Below are positions 51,907 to 61,474 of a DNA stretch of 64,000 nt, in pieces. The position numbers and the translations under genes were made by a program. The stretch comes from Gammaproteobacteria bacterium (GTDB lineage: Bacteria > Pseudomonadota > Gammaproteobacteria > Pseudomonadales > Azotimanducaceae), in the NCBI GenBank assembly GCA_021773555.1, contig JAJFKA010000030.1, positions 36,435 through 100,434 of the forward strand, written 5' to 3'. The notes below the pieces were generated by a model. That model was given only the letters and a program-made list of their open reading frames with translations. It did no database searches and had not been told where the DNA came from. Positions within the stretch are counted from its first letter, which is position 1. Each line of letters begins with the position of its first letter.

Positions 51907-52281
51907 CTAGACTTCCTCAGCTGGCAGGTTCGGCATCACCATTCGGGTTGTCTTCGATAAGCCCGTCATGTAAATAATGCCGCCGTGAGCATGATTCATT
52001 TCCCCGTTGAAAAAAATGTATTCGAAGAGTTCATCTGCGTCCTCGGCAGGCACAATCACTTCCAGTATTTCTTTCTCCTGTTGCTCACCAATGCCTCTTT
52101 TCGTCAGCGGAGAAAACCGGCCAACTCCCCGGGCCCGGTGAAAGTTGACACTGTGAATGCCTCGCTCTTCGATCAGCGTCTGTTGCAGCCGGTAGGCAGT
52201 TCCCTTGGGCAGGATGCAGGTGATTAACCTGGCATCGTCGATGACAGTCATCGCTTTACCCGGGCGCATAGCGTCGGTCAC
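51907..52281 (-). CDS. PII-like protein (second of pair)
   Basis: A 124-residue ferredoxin-like-fold protein resembling PII (GlnB-like) regulators. The core begins ARLITCILPKGTAYRLQQTLIE and ends with FEYIFFNGEMNHAHGGIIYM, corresponding to the last strand of PII. The segment RGVGRFSP may replace the T-loop; the uridylylation tyrosine motif of GlnB is absent. It starts at GTG overlapping the stop of the first PII-like gene. With the DUF1538 gene it forms a three-gene overlapping unit, so it likely regulates that membrane protein. Confidence 0.75.
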   Translation of the reverse strand: MTDAMRPGKAMTVIDDARLITCILPKGTAYRLQQTLIEERGIHSVNFHRARGVGRFSPLTKRGIGEQQEKEILEVIVPAEDADELFEYIFFNGEMNHAHGGIIYMTGLSKTTRMVMPNLPAEEV

Positions 52282-52685
52282 GGCAGACTTCCGATATCAA
52301 TGTTGGATCCCGGTGCAGATTCCTGGCGTTCTGCCACCCTGTCGATGACATCCTGTGGAATGTAAGTCGCCGCCTTGTCCAGTTTGGTAATGTAGATGAT
52401 ACCGGCGCCGGGTACATCCATTTCACCGGCGAAGTACATCCGTTCGAAAATTCGATCTACCTGATCATCTGCTACCAGGGTGGTGATGATTTCCTTTTCC
52501 ACATCAATAGCGAGGCCAAGAATGCCAAGCCTCTCCCGCACACCACTGCCGTAACCGTAGTAGATCGTGGCGCCCTGGGCACCGGCGTCCTGGGCCGCCT
52601 GTACAACCATATCGGCCTTGTTCCGCTGCACAACACAAGTGATCATGGAAACATCTGTCAGAATCGTAAATTCTCGCGTGGTCAT
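52278..52685 (-). CDS. PII-like protein (first of pair)
   Basis: A 135-residue PII-like protein. It begins FTILTDVSMITCVVQRNKAD, has a T-loop-like GATIYYGYGSGVRERLG, and ends with FERMYFAGEMDVPGAGIIYITKL, closely parallel to the downstream copy but otherwise diverged, so the pair likely forms mixed or separate trimers. It lacks the GlnB uridylylation signature. Its ATG overlaps the DUF1538 stop. Small ligands (nucleotides or metabolites) probably bind between subunits, as in PII. Confidence 0.78.
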   Translation of the reverse strand: MTTREFTILTDVSMITCVVQRNKADMVVQAAQDAGAQGATIYYGYGSGVRERLGILGLAIDVEKEIITTLVADDQVDRIFERMYFAGEMDVPGAGIIYITKLDKAATYIPQDVIDRVAERQESAPGSNIDIGSLP

Positions 52686-54454
52686 TTCGCTAGCCCCTTG
52701 GCAGATTCCAGATTGATCTCATCGGACGCGTATCGCCTCGCTATTTTCCACCGTATATAAAGCCCGGTGGTGAGTACCGCCACAATCGGTCCAATTGAGG
52801 CCATAGACAAAATCCCAAAACCTTCCACCGCGTCCAGGGCATTACCAAAGCCGAGCCCCATGGCAAGTACCAGAGGCACAGTCACAGGTCCGGTGGTCAC
52901 CCCGGCGCTGTCCCAGGCGATATTCACAAACTCCTCGCTGGATGCGACCGTCAAAATCAATGCGAGCACGTACCCGGGGACCAGCAGGTAGGAGATTGGG
53001 ATGTCAAAAACAATCTTGGCGACACCCATGGAAATACCAAACGCGACTCCAAGCGATACCGCATACATCAACGTCTGCTTCTTGAATGAACCGTTGGTGA
53101 GGTTTTCAACGGTGATACCCAGCGCGTTCAGCGCGGGTTCTGCCAATGTCGCGCCGAAGCCAAGCAACCAGGCGAAGCCGAGCGCGATAAAGATTCCTGC
53201 CAGCAGATAATAAAGTGGGGAGTCTTTGACGGTATCGATCTGCGTAAACGCGCCTGGTACAAGGCTGCCACTCTGACCTCCAAGTTTTGACAATCCGTAG
53301 CTCAGGCCAAGATTAAAAACAATCATACCGAGCACACACAACACAATTCCGAAGAAAATTATTCTCGGATGCGCAATCTTTTCACGGAGTAACACAATCA
53401 TGACGAATAGCAGGAACAACACCAGTGGAACGATGGCGCGAATACCTCCCACAATTTCTACACCGGGTGTCGATTCATACCAGGGCAGGTCTGCATTAAC
53501 AGCCTGAAGCTGCTGCGCTGCTGCAATGATCATTTCAGGCGTCTGCTGGCTGGCGACAAACAAAGCAAGCAGCATCACACCGGCAATGGGGAACAAAGAG
53601 GCGAGTGTGACAATTCCGAATCCAGACAATGAACTGCCTGCTTTGCCAGCAGCATGTGCAATCCCGATACCCAACGACAATACCAGCGGCACGGTCACAG
53701 GACCCGTCGTCACCGCTCCGCAGTCAAACGCAAGGCCAAGGATTTTGCTCAATTCCTCATCCATCGACATGTAAAACGTCAGCGACAACACTGGCGCGAG
53801 CGTTGCAAAGATCAGTGGTTTAAGGCTCCAGCCATAAATGAACCGAAGTGTGCCCAGCGCCGAAGCCAGACCAACACCCACCCCAACGACCAGTACCAGG
53901 CTGCCTGCCCATTCGTTCAGCAAACTATAGAGATATGGCGCCTTCGCAACATTAACCAGGGACCCGGCGGTCTGCAGTGCACCGATCGCCGGCTCAGCAA
54001 AAGTAACGCCAATCCCCAGGAGAAACACAACAAGCAGCACCACCGCGAGTCTGGCCTTCGCCGGTAATGAAATTCCGAGCGCTTCACCGAAAGGCATCAA
54101 CCCGACTTTCAAGCCTTCCATGAACAGCATCAGGCCAACGATCACAGCACCAAGTCCAGCGGCGATCACCACCGCATCATCGACGCTCTGGCGCAGAATG
54201 AAAATCTGGAACAGTACCAGATAGACCGCGAGCGGCATGACCGCCTTGAACTGGTCGAAAAACCTGATACTTAAGTAAGGCTGCAGTAGTCGGTAAACAT
54301 CACCGGTGCCGACCACCAGCGCCTGAGGTCGATGTGGCAACTCCTGGTCCTGGGCATCGTATTCCGGTTCCGGGATCATTTCGTTGTAGCTGATCTGATC
54401 CAGATGAACGTTCAGTTCCCGACTGAACTCACCGAATGATATCTGGTGCGTCAC
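52682..54454 (-). CDS. DUF1538 polytopic membrane protein
   Basis: A 590-residue inner-membrane protein of two repeated halves. The signature GAVTTGPVTVPLVLSLGIG is near residue 246, and GVTTGPVTVPLVLAMGLG recurs near 535. Likewise TFAEPAIGAL (about 151) is echoed by TLAEPALNAL in the second half. Each half has about six helices, suggesting an inverted-repeat or tandem-repeat transporter. An N-terminal cytoplasmic stretch of about 65 residues precedes the first helix. The function of DUF1538 is not established. The overlap with two PII-like genes suggests allosteric control of transport, as for AmtB by GlnK. Confidence 0.85.
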   Translation of the reverse strand: MTHQISFGEFSRELNVHLDQISYNEMIPEPEYDAQDQELPHRPQALVVGTGDVYRLLQPYLSIRFFDQFKAVMPLAVYLVLFQIFILRQSVDDAVVIAAGLGAVIVGLMLFMEGLKVGLMPFGEALGISLPAKARLAVVLLVVFLLGIGVTFAEPAIGALQTAGSLVNVAKAPYLYSLLNEWAGSLVLVVGVGVGLASALGTLRFIYGWSLKPLIFATLAPVLSLTFYMSMDEELSKILGLAFDCGAVTTGPVTVPLVLSLGIGIAHAAGKAGSSLSGFGIVTLASLFPIAGVMLLALFVASQQTPEMIIAAAQQLQAVNADLPWYESTPGVEIVGGIRAIVPLVLFLLFVMIVLLREKIAHPRIIFFGIVLCVLGMIVFNLGLSYGLSKLGGQSGSLVPGAFTQIDTVKDSPLYYLLAGIFIALGFAWLLGFGATLAEPALNALGITVENLTNGSFKKQTLMYAVSLGVAFGISMGVAKIVFDIPISYLLVPGYVLALILTVASSEEFVNIAWDSAGVTTGPVTVPLVLAMGLGFGNALDAVEGFGILSMASIGPIVAVLTTGLYIRWKIARRYASDEINLESAKGLAK

Positions 54455-54490
54455 CTTATCCCATCCATTAGTCGAATCGCCGGGCTGGCG

Positions 54491-55102
54491 TCATGCCGCA
54501 GCACTGGCACGACTCTTCACCCGGTCGTACCAGGCTGCAATATTTTTGTTTTCGGTATTCAGGGCCTGCCCGACCTGGGTACCAAACTCCAGAAAAACAA
54601 ACAACAGTACGTCCGCAAGGCTAAAGCGGTCGCCACAGACAAACTGCTTACCATCCATCTGTCCGTCGAGCCACATTACCTTCTCCTGTGCCAGGGTCTT
54701 GAGGTCATCTGCAGCCTGAGGAATCAGGCGCATACGATCCTTGAACAACGCCTGGCCTTCAGCATAGCGAAACCCATTGGCCAGATTCTCCAAAATTCCA
54801 TGATCAATTCGACGCACCCACATACGGGTTTCAGCCCTTTGTTCTGGTGTGGAACCAATCAGAGCCGAGGTACCCTCGATTTCATCCAGATATTCACAAA
54901 TCGCTGTAATCTCGGAGATCACCTCCCCGTTGTCCAGTTGCAATGCGGGTAGCTGTCCTGCCGGATTCACCTTTAAATACTCAGCCTGACGATTGGCGCC
55001 ACCCATCAGGTCCACTTCCTCTAATTCAAGTTCAATGCCACGTTCGGCCATGAACATTCGCACGACTTTTGGATTAGGGCCTACAGAATTGTATAGTTTC
55101 AT
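54491..55102 (-). CDS. Glutathione S-transferase family protein (second)
   Basis: A 203-residue cytosolic GST. The N-domain has NSVGPNPKVVRMFMAE, NPAGQLPALQLDNGE with the cis-proline, and ISEITAICEYLDE with the Glu-Thr glutathione contact. The C-domain N-cap is FSLADVLLFVFLE. It is unlike the GST encoded at 11858. It is 36 bp upstream of the DUF1538 gene on the same strand and may be co-transcribed. Confidence 0.85.
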   Translation of the reverse strand: MKLYNSVGPNPKVVRMFMAERGIELELEEVDLMGGANRQAEYLKVNPAGQLPALQLDNGEVISEITAICEYLDEIEGTSALIGSTPEQRAETRMWVRRIDHGILENLANGFRYAEGQALFKDRMRLIPQAADDLKTLAQEKVMWLDGQMDGKQFVCGDRFSLADVLLFVFLEFGTQVGQALNTENKNIAAWYDRVKSRASAAA

Positions 55103-55641
55103 AGCTCACTTGCCTTTGTAATAGCTCGAGGTTGAGCTTTGCTTTATACCGAATAATAGGAACGGTCGCCAGCGGCCCGGTCAATGAGCTGTGACAAACT
55201 TGTTTTTTATGGATAAATGTATACCATATCGGCAGTTCTCAAAGCCTGCCGCAAGTCACGATGGGGACAAATAACCATCCGGGATCGTCCGAAAAATTGA
55301 AGGGAGTTCGTAATATGCATAATCGTTTTTATCCCAGTCCAGCTAATCGCTGAGCATGTGACACCTTATTTAATGTTTCGTTTGACGTTTCTCACTGTAA
55401 AGTTTCTTGAATAAAAAGTACCAGGCAACAAATACTTTAATCGATTTTCCAAGATAACAATCTTTGATTCGTCCCCTGGTTAAACTTCCAGGTCCATAAA
55501 TATTGGTCGCGCTGCTCAACCTTCGTTGGAGAGCCAGGAGCGGACCATACGGCGCCTGCTGCAAACAGAAATTCCACGCAGCAAAGCCCTGATCAGATCA
55601 AACATGTTCACCCCGCTCCAGGCACATCATTCGCTGTTATC
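55103..55641. other. Intergenic region, 539 bp
   Basis: This gap divides the leftward GST from the rightward ABC exporter genes and is more AT-rich than its surroundings. No gene of normal size is convincing. A 12-codon frame at 55316 (MHNRFYPSPANR) follows GAAGGGAG, a ribosome-binding-like sequence, and could be a leader peptide, but nothing supports it beyond that. A 64-codon minus frame at 55370-55564 has no ribosome site or family resemblance. Confidence 0.5.
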
Positions 55642-55656
55642 GTGTTGGAGTCTGTT

Positions 55657-57513
55657 GTGATTGATCGCACCAATGATCATCTTGATGATCGTGTTAAAGC
55701 CAGAATACTGTGGAGCCTGACCGAAGGGTACAGGCTGACTTTCGCCATCGCTATTGGTTCAATGGCGATCGGCTATGTATTCATGTTCGCAGTACCACTG
55801 GTCGCCAGGTTTTCTATTGATGCCATCCTGACACCTGAGGCAATCCCTGCACCGGCCTGGCTCAGGCAACTGGCATTGTGGTTAGCACCCGGTGATTCAC
55901 CCGATATGCTGGTCTATCTGGTGCTCGCTGCCATCGCGACGGTTGCCTTAACTGCCATTACCGGCGTATTTGTCTACATTCGTGGCAGGTGCGCAGCACT
56001 GGCTTCTGAAGGTATTATCCGGCGCCTGCGTGATCGCGTGTTTGATCACCTGGAGCACTTACCGAGTCATTATCATGATCGTGCGGATACCGGTGATCTC
56101 GTGCAGCGCTGTACCTCGGACATGGAAACCCTGCGGGTATTCCTGTCTGGACAGATAATCGAGATCAGTCGAGCATTCCTGATGCTCGTTGTGGTAACTC
56201 CGATCCTGTTCTCCCTCGACGTCGCAATGGCCTGGCTGTCGCTGGCCATACTGCCGTTTCTGTTCACCGCGGCCTATTTCTTTTTCCAGCGGGTTAAAAC
56301 CCTGTTCACCCTGGTAGACGAGTCCGAGGCTGAACTAACCACTGTGTTGCAGGAAAATCTCACGGGTATTCGTGTGGTGAGAGCCTTCGCCCGCCAGGCT
56401 TTCGAAATAGATAAGTTCGCTGAGAAAAATGCCGTCTTTCGAGACCACAACAAAAAATTGATGGCATTGCTCGGTATGTACTACAGCTTCAGCGACATCA
56501 TCTGCCTCGGTCAGATCGGACTGCTGCTGCTGGTTGGCGCGACCTGGGTCATTGATGGCAGCCTGTCAATAGGTACGCTGTTCGCCTTTCTTACTTACGA
56601 GGGCATGATCATCTGGCCCATTCGGCACATGGGCCGGGTGCTGACTGACTCGGGAAAAGCAATCGTATCAATCGGCAGGCTCAGCGAAGTTTTATCAGAA
56701 CCGATCGAATCCCAGAATGAACACGACCCACGCTCGCGACTTGCCGGTGGGGTTCGTTTTGACAAGGTTACGTTTGGCTACGACGCAACAAATACCGTAC
56801 TCGATGGTGTTTCTTTCAGCATCGAGCCCGGCCAGACTCTTGCCCTCCTAGGGCCACCCGGATGTGGCAAATCAACCATCACCCAGCTACTGCTCAGGTT
56901 GTATGACTACGACTATGGCAGAATCTTCCTGGATGGATGGGAATTATCCGCACTGAACCGCAAATACGTGCGTGCCCAGATCAGCATCGTTTTGCAGGAA
57001 CCGTTCCTGTATAGCGCCAGTATCGAAACAAACCTGAGGGTGGGCCGGAGAGACGCGAGCCTCGACGACATCAAAGAAGCCGCCACTGATGCCTGCATCC
57101 ACGAGTCGATCGAAGGATTCCCGCGTGGTTACGATTCAATGGTCGGGGAACGCGGCGTGACCCTGTCCGGAGGCCAGCGACAACGGCTGGCACTGGCACG
57201 TGCGTTATTGAAGAATCCGCCAATTCTGATTCTCGACGACTCCCTCTCGGCGGTGGATACAGATACGGAATCGCAGATTCTGGCGGCGCTTAAGGAGCGT
57301 CGCCAGCAAACCACGATTATCGTCGCACACCGACTCTCGTCAGTCATGCATGCGGACAAGATTCTGATGCTCAACCAGGGCCGCATCGTACAACAGGGTA
57401 CACATGAAAGTCTGCGGACCGAACCTGGAATCTATCGTCAGCTATGCGAGATTCAGGGTGCAATACAGCATCAGATTGAGCGCGATGTTTTTGAACAAGT
57501 GGACGAATCATGA
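55657..57513 (+). CDS. ABC exporter half-transporter with degenerate catalytic site (subunit A)
   Basis: A 618-residue fused membrane/ATPase half-transporter. Six helices in residues 20-320 form the exporter fold. The nucleotide domain has Walker A GPPGCGKST near 409, canonical signature LSGGQRQRLALARA near 508, and Walker B LILDDSLSAVD. In the last, the catalytic glutamate is replaced by aspartate, the mark of the degenerate-site half in heterodimeric exporters such as TM287/288. Start GTG 55657 has GGAG six bases upstream; GTG 55642 is an alternative. The partner gene follows 33 bp downstream. Likely cargo: lipid or drug-like compound. Confidence 0.87.
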   Translation: MIDRTNDHLDDRVKARILWSLTEGYRLTFAIAIGSMAIGYVFMFAVPLVARFSIDAILTPEAIPAPAWLRQLALWLAPGDSPDMLVYLVLAAIATVALTAITGVFVYIRGRCAALASEGIIRRLRDRVFDHLEHLPSHYHDRADTGDLVQRCTSDMETLRVFLSGQIIEISRAFLMLVVVTPILFSLDVAMAWLSLAILPFLFTAAYFFFQRVKTLFTLVDESEAELTTVLQENLTGIRVVRAFARQAFEIDKFAEKNAVFRDHNKKLMALLGMYYSFSDIICLGQIGLLLLVGATWVIDGSLSIGTLFAFLTYEGMIIWPIRHMGRVLTDSGKAIVSIGRLSEVLSEPIESQNEHDPRSRLAGGVRFDKVTFGYDATNTVLDGVSFSIEPGQTLALLGPPGCGKSTITQLLLRLYDYDYGRIFLDGWELSALNRKYVRAQISIVLQEPFLYSASIETNLRVGRRDASLDDIKEAATDACIHESIEGFPRGYDSMVGERGVTLSGGQRQRLALARALLKNPPILILDDSLSAVDTDTESQILAALKERRQQTTIIVAHRLSSVMHADKILMLNQGRIVQQGTHESLRTEPGIYRQLCEIQGAIQHQIERDVFEQVDES

Positions 57514-57546
57514 ATCACCCGGGGATTACAGCAACGAGGAAAGCCC

Positions 57547-59427
57547 GTGTCTGACACCTATTTTGACGATGAGAATTATAACGATGGTTTTAGCGAGGAT
57601 TCGTTTCAGGAGGGGATAAAATTAGTCCTCTGGAAGCGTCTCTTTGGATATGCGTTGCGCTATCGGCTAGACGTTGGCCTGCTGATGATTTGCGCTCTTG
57701 CTGTGGCCACCGCCGAAGTCGCATTCCCGCTGATTACCCGAAGTGTAATTGACGCCGTCGGGTCCGAGGGAGCAGGAATCGACCTTGGCTTTTATGCGGC
57801 GCTCTATTTCGGATTTTGCCTGCTCCTGGGTGTTGCGGTCGGAGGATTTTTCTGGTTTGGCGGCAAACTTCGTAACCATGTCAGTCATGATATCCGTCGC
57901 GATGGTTTCGAAAACCTCCAAAATCTCTCGTTTTCATATTTTGACTTTCGCCCGGTCGGCTGGTTGATGGCACGGATGACATCCGATTGCGAGCGCCTGT
58001 CCAACATTCTGGCCTGGGGCATCCTGGACCTCGTGTGGTCCATAACCATGATGTTGGGGATCGCAGGCGCGATGCTGTACATGGATGTGAAACTCGCACT
58101 GGTCGTTCTTTCCGTTATCCCTGTACTGGTCTGGATGAGCCTCGTGTTCCAGAAACGAATACTTGGCAGCGCCAGGGAGGTACGCAAAACCAACTCCAGA
58201 ATCACTGGCAGCTACAACGAAAGTATCATGGGCGTACAGACCAGTAAGGCTTTTGTGAAAGAAGCGGAAAACCTCAATGACTTCGGCGGACTCACCGACA
58301 AAATGTACGGCGCTTCCTTTATGAACGCACTGCAGGCTGCACTCTATCTGCCGCTGGTTCTGATCCTGGGATCGCTGGCGTCCGGCCTGGCGCTGGTGTT
58401 TGGTGGACTGGAGGTCGTCTGGGGAGCAATCACCGCAGGCACACTAATTGCCTTCCTTACCTATGCACGACACTTTTTTGATCCTATCGAAGAACTCGCA
58501 CACTGGTTTGCCGAGTTACAGATGGCGCAGGCTTCCGCTGAACGGATCATGAGTCTGGTGATGGCAGAATCTGCTATTCAGGATTCGCAAGCCGTTCGAC
58601 AGCGTATGGCAGTTACCTACCGACCGGGGCTCGCGATTGATGGATACGACAACGCCATCAACACCATCGAATTCCGCGATGTCAGTTTTGCTTATGATGT
58701 CGGCGGACGCATCCTGAACAACATCAATCTCAGCATTCACCAGGGCGAGAATATTGCAATTGTGGGCTCTACAGGCGGTGGCAAGTCATCCCTGGTGAGC
58801 CTGTTGTGTCGGTTTTACGAACCGAGTGCAGGAAGGATTCTGATCGATGGTATCGACTATCGGGAGCGAAGCCTGCACTGGCTACAATCAAACCTGGGTA
58901 TCGTATTGCAGTCATCGCACATATTCGGGGGCAGCGTCGCTGAAAATATCCGTTATGGCGATCTGTCTGCGTCCATGGCACAAATCGAGGAAGCTGCGAA
59001 CCGGGCCGGGGCAAGCGAATTTATTGAAAGCATGGAGCATGGTTATCTGACCCATGTGGGCGAAGGGGGATCCAGTCTCTCCGCCGGACAAAAGCAGCTA
59101 ATTTCGTTCGCAAGGGCCATCCTTGCCGATCCAAAAATTCTGGTCATGGATGAGGCGACTTCATCAGTCGATACCGTAACAGAGCAATACATTCAGCAAG
59201 GTATGGCGGAACTCCTTAAAAACAGGATCAGTGTGGTGATCGCTCACCGGCTATCCACGATACGTAATGCTGACCGGATTCTGGTGATTGAGAAAGGCGA
59301 AATTATCGAATCCGGTAACCATGCCGAACTCATGCGCGCTGAAGGCCGTTACTACAAGTTGTATACACAGCAAAGCCTTGCAGAATTCGCCCAGCAAAGT
59401 GAACTGTGGCAACAACACACAGAATAA
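57547..59427 (+). CDS. ABC exporter half-transporter (subunit B)
   Basis: A 626-residue ABC exporter half. A 30-residue acidic N-terminus precedes six helices (about residues 36-340). The ATPase has Walker A GSTGGGKSS near 410, Walker B ILVMDEATSSVD with the normal catalytic glutamate, and the His-loop IAHRLST. Its signature is LSAGQKQLI, departing from LSGGQ. Thus Walker A/B of subunit A with this altered signature would make the inactive site, and this subunit's Walker motifs with the LSGGQ of subunit A the active one. The start is GTG with GAGGA upstream. Confidence 0.88.
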   Translation: MSDTYFDDENYNDGFSEDSFQEGIKLVLWKRLFGYALRYRLDVGLLMICALAVATAEVAFPLITRSVIDAVGSEGAGIDLGFYAALYFGFCLLLGVAVGGFFWFGGKLRNHVSHDIRRDGFENLQNLSFSYFDFRPVGWLMARMTSDCERLSNILAWGILDLVWSITMMLGIAGAMLYMDVKLALVVLSVIPVLVWMSLVFQKRILGSAREVRKTNSRITGSYNESIMGVQTSKAFVKEAENLNDFGGLTDKMYGASFMNALQAALYLPLVLILGSLASGLALVFGGLEVVWGAITAGTLIAFLTYARHFFDPIEELAHWFAELQMAQASAERIMSLVMAESAIQDSQAVRQRMAVTYRPGLAIDGYDNAINTIEFRDVSFAYDVGGRILNNINLSIHQGENIAIVGSTGGGKSSLVSLLCRFYEPSAGRILIDGIDYRERSLHWLQSNLGIVLQSSHIFGGSVAENIRYGDLSASMAQIEEAANRAGASEFIESMEHGYLTHVGEGGSSLSAGQKQLISFARAILADPKILVMDEATSSVDTVTEQYIQQGMAELLKNRISVVIAHRLSTIRNADRILVIEKGEIIESGNHAELMRAEGRYYKLYTQQSLAEFAQQSELWQQHTE

Positions 59428-59602
59428 CTCCGTCCGGCGGGAGCCGGGGCCGTTTGTAAGCGTTTCATTACATCTTGGCGCGGCTGATCATGAATTCGAC
59501 TCGCTCCTATGGTATAAAACAATCGTGTTTCGGGTTCCAGTCACTTCCCTGCGCTTTTCAGCGCGAGGAGTTCCGCAGGCCAGAATTAGCGTACCCATAA
59601 TA

Positions 59603-61474
59603 ATGAATAATAGTTTGTCGCTAGATGTCGTCCGAATTGCTGTGATCACCTGCAGCCTGCTCGTCTGCCAGGCAGTCACTGCCCTGGATCCTTCAAGAAG
59701 TTATCAGAACCTCACACCACTGACACAATATTTCGCGGACAAATCCGGACTTCTGACCTTTACGGATATTGAGGCGCTGCCTGACTCTGCATGGTCTCAG
59801 GCAGACAGCAGCAACTTCAATTTCGGATTCTCGGACATTCCCTACTGGTTCCGCATGAATATCAGTAACAGCACCCAGGCAGACCAGTCATTGTTGCTGG
59901 AAATAGGTCGTTCTCGTATCGATCGGGTGGAGTTGTTCGTCCAGCAGGGCAGCAATCTACTGAAGGCTGAGGCTGGAAAACGATTGACCATGGTCAAAGG
60001 CAGCATCGAACATCGCAAACCGACCTTCCCGATCATGCTGGAAGCCGGACAATCCGCCGATATCATCATCCGGGCTCAGAGCGCCGAGACTCTCGCGTTC
60101 CCTATCAATTTGTGGCACGAGGACAGGTTTTTTCGCGCAGAACGAAACAACATGCTGTTTTTTGGCCTGTATTTCGGCGTCTGGTTGTTAGTGTTAGTCA
60201 TAAACACGGTGTTGTACTCAGCTATCAATCATCGTGCGCTTGCGAGTTTTATAGCACTGGTGTTCAGCTTCGGCATATACGAACTCACCACACTGGGTCT
60301 GGGTTCCACCATTTCTCTCGCTCAATACCCTTACGTCTACGACATTCTGACCGTTATCAGCATGGCTTGCGTGATCCTCTCTTTAATGTTTTTCGCGCAG
60401 AACCTGCTCAATCTGGAACAGGACAATCCAATCGGGCTGAAAATTCTACGCCTGATCGCATATCCCGCGGTTTTTTGCCTGCTTATTTATCCCCTGCTGG
60501 GGTATGCCACGGTGATGATGGTACTCACCGCCATGGCCGGTCCAAGTGCATTCCTGGTCCTGTTACTTGGAATAAACAGTGCTCTGCAAGGGAATCGTCT
60601 CGGCATTTACGCCAGCATCGCATGGACTCCGCTGCTGCTGGGAATCATGTTGCGTACGCTGGTGCGGTTTGAACAAATCCCGATGAACTTCATTACCGAA
60701 AACGCGGCACCGGCAGGCTTTATGCTGATGATGTCCACTTTAAGCTTTTTTATCGCGGCTGAGTACCGCCGTCAGCGGCAGTCAAACAGAAGCTCCGCAG
60801 ACCTGGAATTCGACCTCGGCGAACATGGCAACGCACGACCGGAAATGAAGGAACACATTGAAGAACTGGTTCATGACCGAACCCAGGAACTCGAATCAGC
60901 ATTGCTGGAACTTTCCCAGGCTAACGAGACCCTGAAGGAAATAAACACCATGGATACTGTGACCGGTATCAAGAACCGTCACTACTTCGACACGATTTTT
61001 GAACAGGAATGGAAGCGAGCCAGCCGTCAGAATTATCCTATTTCACTGTTGCTGCTGGATATCGATCATTTCAAGCAGGTTAATGACACCCTCGGTCACC
61101 TGGCAGGGGATGAATGTCTGCATGAAGTCGCAGCAACCATCAGCGCCGCGTTGAAACGACCCGCTGACATCGTCGCCCGCTACGGTGGCGAAGAATTCGT
61201 TGCCGTGCTGCCCTATATCGAAAACAGCAATGCCCTCGCCTTTGCCAACAAGATTCGGTCCCGGGTTGAAGCTGCGGTTTATCTTATCGACGGCCAGGAA
61301 GTCAAAGTCACCGTGAGTATTGGCGTTTCAACCGTCACCCCCACAGATGACGATGACATGAAAGACATGATAGCCGCCGCAGATATCGCCCTTTACGAGG
61401 CAAAAAATGCCGGACGCAATCAAGTACGCAATGCGGGTCAACTGACTGTGCACACCGGTTCAGTTGCCTCCTGA
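59603..61474 (+). CDS. 7TMR-DISM diguanylate cyclase
   Basis: A 623-residue membrane sensor. A signal peptide (LLVCQAVTA) leads into a periplasmic DISM domain (residues about 25-190) with a YWFRMNISN motif, as in carbohydrate-binding-like DISMED2. Seven membrane helices follow (about 190-390), then a coiled coil from about 420 to 450 (LVHDRTQELESALLELSQAN), and a C-terminal GGDEF domain. The active site is RYGGEEF near 535, and RPAD five residues before it is an intact inhibitory I-site. It makes cyclic di-GMP and should be product-inhibited. The start is ATG 59603; the frame stays open upstream to 59288 but that part overlaps the ABC gene. It overlaps the next gene by 15 bp. Confidence 0.88.
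   Translation: MNNSLSLDVVRIAVITCSLLVCQAVTALDPSRSYQNLTPLTQYFADKSGLLTFTDIEALPDSAWSQADSSNFNFGFSDIPYWFRMNISNSTQADQSLLLEIGRSRIDRVELFVQQGSNLLKAEAGKRLTMVKGSIEHRKPTFPIMLEAGQSADIIIRAQSAETLAFPINLWHEDRFFRAERNNMLFFGLYFGVWLLVLVINTVLYSAINHRALASFIALVFSFGIYELTTLGLGSTISLAQYPYVYDILTVISMACVILSLMFFAQNLLNLEQDNPIGLKILRLIAYPAVFCLLIYPLLGYATVMMVLTAMAGPSAFLVLLLGINSALQGNRLGIYASIAWTPLLLGIMLRTLVRFEQIPMNFITENAAPAGFMLMMSTLSFFIAAEYRRQRQSNRSSADLEFDLGEHGNARPEMKEHIEELVHDRTQELESALLELSQANETLKEINTMDTVTGIKNRHYFDTIFEQEWKRASRQNYPISLLLLDIDHFKQVNDTLGHLAGDECLHEVAATISAALKRPADIVARYGGEEFVAVLPYIENSNALAFANKIRSRVEAAVYLIDGQEVKVTVSIGVSTVTPTDDDDMKDMIAAADIALYEAKNAGRNQVRNAGQLTVHTGSVAS

Noticed and set aside
55370..55564. 64-codon minus-strand frame as a gene.
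   Set aside because: No ribosome binding site, no recognisable family and biased composition; it lies in an AT-rich gap.
60112..60672. 186-codon frame inside the DISM-GGDEF gene.
   Set aside because: It is a shadow of the real gene in another frame; its translation is rich in His, Arg and Ser without domain features.
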